A stretch of 5,658 nt of DNA from DASSUC01 sp035649895. Its GTDB lineage: Bacteria > Actinomycetota > Actinomycetes > Mycobacteriales > Micromonosporaceae. Below the pieces are notes generated by a model. It made no database searches, was not told the DNA's origin, and saw nothing but the letters and a program-made list of their open reading frames with translations. Position numbers and translations under genes: made by a program. This document shows, piece after piece, positions 4,353 to 5,658 of the stretch (position 1 is the stretch's first letter; every line of letters begins with the position of its first letter). The stretch spans positions 1 to 5,658 of the forward strand of contig DASRIS010000039.1 in the NCBI GenBank assembly GCA_035649895.1. The letters run 5' to 3'.

Positions 4353-5582
4353 CTAGAAGACGTCGACGGCCGCTGGCGCGCGGTGCCAGCCGAACGCGGT
4401 GCTCGCCGAGGCGAGCGCCCCGGGGCGCAGCTCGCGTACCCGACCGGCGGCGGCCAGCGAGCCCATGCTCGTCCCGCCCAGGTAGACCGCGCCGAGGGCG
4501 GCGATGTCACAGCTGAGGTCGGCCGGGTCGCCGGTGCGCCGGCACTGCACCCCGGCGGCGCCCGCGGTCAGCCGCCACCGCCCCGCGTTCTCCGGCAACA
4601 GCTCGTCGGTGACCTCGAGGACCACGTCCACACCGGCGGCGTACCGGCGGGCGGCCAGCGCCGCGGCGACGTCGATGACGCGTACCCACAGCCCGTCGCC
4701 GAAGCGCGCACCCAGCCGGCGCGGCTCGTCCACCAGGTGCAGCAGCGGCTCGTCCACAGCGGAGAACCAGAAGTGGACGGTGCGGGTCAGGTCGACCGAG
4801 AGCAGGAACCGCCACAGCGCCGCGTACGCCTCCAGCGTCGCCGCCATGACCTCGACGACGTGCACCTCGCCCTGCGGGCCAGGGGGGTCCCAGGCGGGCT
4901 TCGCCCGCCACAGCGCGTAGCCGTCCAACCCGGCCGGCCCCTCGTGCAGCACCGCCCGCCGCTCAGTGCGGCCGTCGCGCCGGGATGGCAGGTCGGCGAG
5001 GAGGTACGTCCACCACCGCTCGTCCCGGCTGGAGTACCCGGGCCGGTCGGTGCGCACCTGCTCGTACACCTTGGCGAGCTCGTTGCGCACGGATGCTGGC
5101 TCGGCCGCGCGCAGCCGGCCCTCGGCGGGGGCGGCCGGGCGCAGCCGCACCTCCCGGGTGTCGACCTCAAGGCTGAGCTTCGGCGTGGCCTGGCCGTAGC
5201 CGAACCGCTGGTAGATGCGGCCCTCGCTGGCCCACAGGAGGGCCAGCGGCTCGCCGCCGGCGCGCACGTCGCGCAGCTGCCGGACCATCATGCGGCGCAG
5301 CAGCCCGCGGCGGCGGTAGGTGGCCGCGACGCCCACCTGTGTCACGTGTGCGGCGGGCACGACGGCTCCTGGCACGGTCAGGTCCCTGGTGAACACGCCC
5401 GCCGTGCCGACGATCTCCGCCCCGTCGGTGACCACCAGGCACCGTTCGGGCTCGAACGTCTCGCGGTCGACCTCGGCCTGCTCCTCGCTGAAGGCATCGT
5501 TGAAGGCCGCGTACAGCAGCCGGGAGATGGCGGTCCAGTCGTCCGGGGTGGCGGTCCGGATGGGCAGCTCGTCGTTCGTCAC
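4353..5582 (-). CDS. Eis-like GNAT family N-acetyltransferase
   Basis: This 409-residue cytosolic protein transfers acetyl from acetyl-CoA to amine substrates. In M. tuberculosis Eis (about 402 residues) these include aminoglycosides and lysines of host or bacterial proteins. The architecture matches Eis: an N-terminal GNAT fold (about 5-145) with the acetyl-CoA loop VGVAATYRRRGLLRRMM (83-99), then ASEGRIYQRFGYG (118-130), a second GNAT-like region (about 155-290), and DGLWVRVIDVAAAL (296-309). An SCP2-like C-terminal domain follows, from VDVVLEVTD (318-326) to the end. Y124 aligns with the general acid Y126 of Eis, and the chain ends in Phe (F409), as Eis does with F402, whose carboxylate acts as base. 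The GTG at 5582 is the only start codon after an in-frame stop upstream (TAG at 5620-5622). It lacks a proper ribosome binding site: AGG stands only two bases away. The natural substrate cannot be told from sequence. Confidence 0.92.
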   Translation of the reverse strand: MTNDELPIRTATPDDWTAISRLLYAAFNDAFSEEQAEVDRETFEPERCLVVTDGAEIVGTAGVFTRDLTVPGAVVPAAHVTQVGVAATYRRRGLLRRMMVRQLRDVRAGGEPLALLWASEGRIYQRFGYGQATPKLSLEVDTREVRLRPAAPAEGRLRAAEPASVRNELAKVYEQVRTDRPGYSSRDERWWTYLLADLPSRRDGRTERRAVLHEGPAGLDGYALWRAKPAWDPPGPQGEVHVVEVMAATLEAYAALWRFLLSVDLTRTVHFWFSAVDEPLLHLVDEPRRLGARFGDGLWVRVIDVAAALAARRYAAGVDVVLEVTDELLPENAGRWRLTAGAAGVQCRRTGDPADLSCDIAALGAVYLGGTSMGSLAAAGRVRELRPGALASASTAFGWHRAPAAVDVF

Positions 5583-5591
5583 AACCTGTGT

Positions 5592-5602
5592 GTATCCGAT
5601 AC
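5592..5602. repeat. Small palindrome just upstream of the eis-like gene
   Basis: GTATC (5592-5596) and GATAC (5598-5602) are perfect complements around a single base, ending ten bases before the GTG at 5582. It could be a half of an operator or chance. It overlaps the degenerate -10-like TACACA that precedes the GTG on the minus strand. Confidence 0.35.
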
Positions 5603-5612
5603 CGAGTCGTGC

Positions 5613-5636
5613 AGCGACCTATATCGCACGGTCGCT
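5613..5636. repeat. 7-bp inverted repeat around a TATA-containing centre upstream of the eis-like gene
   Basis: AGCGACC (5613-5619) and GGTCGCT (5630-5636) are perfect complements 10 bases apart. The centre holds the only AT-rich run nearby. Read on the minus strand it contains GATATA, next to GG, a possible -10 element for eis with a leader of roughly 25-30 bases. An operator laid over a promoter would look like this, though no clear -35 box was found. A third inverted repeat, CTACG/CGTAG (5635-5646), abuts it. The whole 5583-5658 stretch contains no gene and may continue as a divergent promoter region beyond the right edge. Confidence 0.4.
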
Positions 5637-5658
5637 ACGCTCGTAGGCGTAGGTCCGG

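Noticed and set aside
4289..4510. Upstream extension of the Pro/Ala/Gly-rich protein to a start at 4510, overlapping the eis 3' end.
   Set aside because: The extra 74 residues lie mostly antiphase within the eis coding region and lack a start signal; the ATG at 4288 has a better context.
1..5658. Search for a mobile element, toxin-antitoxin pair, defence system, biosynthetic cluster or RNA gene.
   Set aside because: No transposase, integrase, terminal repeats, tRNA/rRNA-like folds or defence-type domains were seen; all sizeable genes belong to recognisable chromosomal families except one hypothetical.

Overview
The window is very GC-rich, its coding frames are dominated by G or C at third codon positions, and it carries an Rv2466c-type mycothiol-linked thioredoxin-fold gene. 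This points to a mycothiol-using actinomycete. The gene set and protein style suggest Micromonosporaceae (Micromonospora, Salinispora or a relative), but that family call is an inference from memory, not from a search. No RNA gene, CRISPR array, insertion sequence or prophage gene is visible.

Layout. On the minus strand, positions 1-1093 hold the N-terminal 364 codons of an M1 aminopeptidase N (pepN), whose 3' part lies off the left edge. A 174-bp divergent intergenic region (1094-1267) follows. A plus-strand set comes next: an Rv2466c-like DsbA-family protein (1268-1894), a DUF1015-family protein (1950-3215) and ribose-5-phosphate isomerase B (rpiB, 3217-3702). DUF1015 and rpiB are separated by one base and are probably translationally coupled. 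Two minus-strand genes converge on this set: an Eis-like GNAT acetyltransferase (4353-5582) and, 64 bp beyond it, a Pro/Ala/Gly-rich protein of unknown function (3734-4288). The last 76 bp (5583-5658) are the eis upstream region and hold several inverted repeats.

How it fits together. The order pepN / Rv2466c-like / rpiB, with pepN divergent, matches Mycobacterium tuberculosis Rv2467-Rv2466c-Rv2465c. Here a DUF1015 gene sits between the second and third genes, and the DNA glycosylase gene that follows rpiB in M. tuberculosis (Rv2464c) is not next to it. The genes look like conserved housekeeping or stress metabolism (peptide turnover, thiol redox, pentose phosphates) rather than a new defence or mobile system.

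The most notable details are: a CPWA active site in the thioredoxin-fold protein, which lacks the second cysteine of the CPWC motif; His-to-Asn changes at two signature motifs of the DUF1015 protein; a 27-bp in-frame tandem repeat in that protein's linker; and two genes without a Shine-Dalgarno sequence that carry a TANNNT hexamer exactly six bases before their ATG, which suggests leaderless transcripts.
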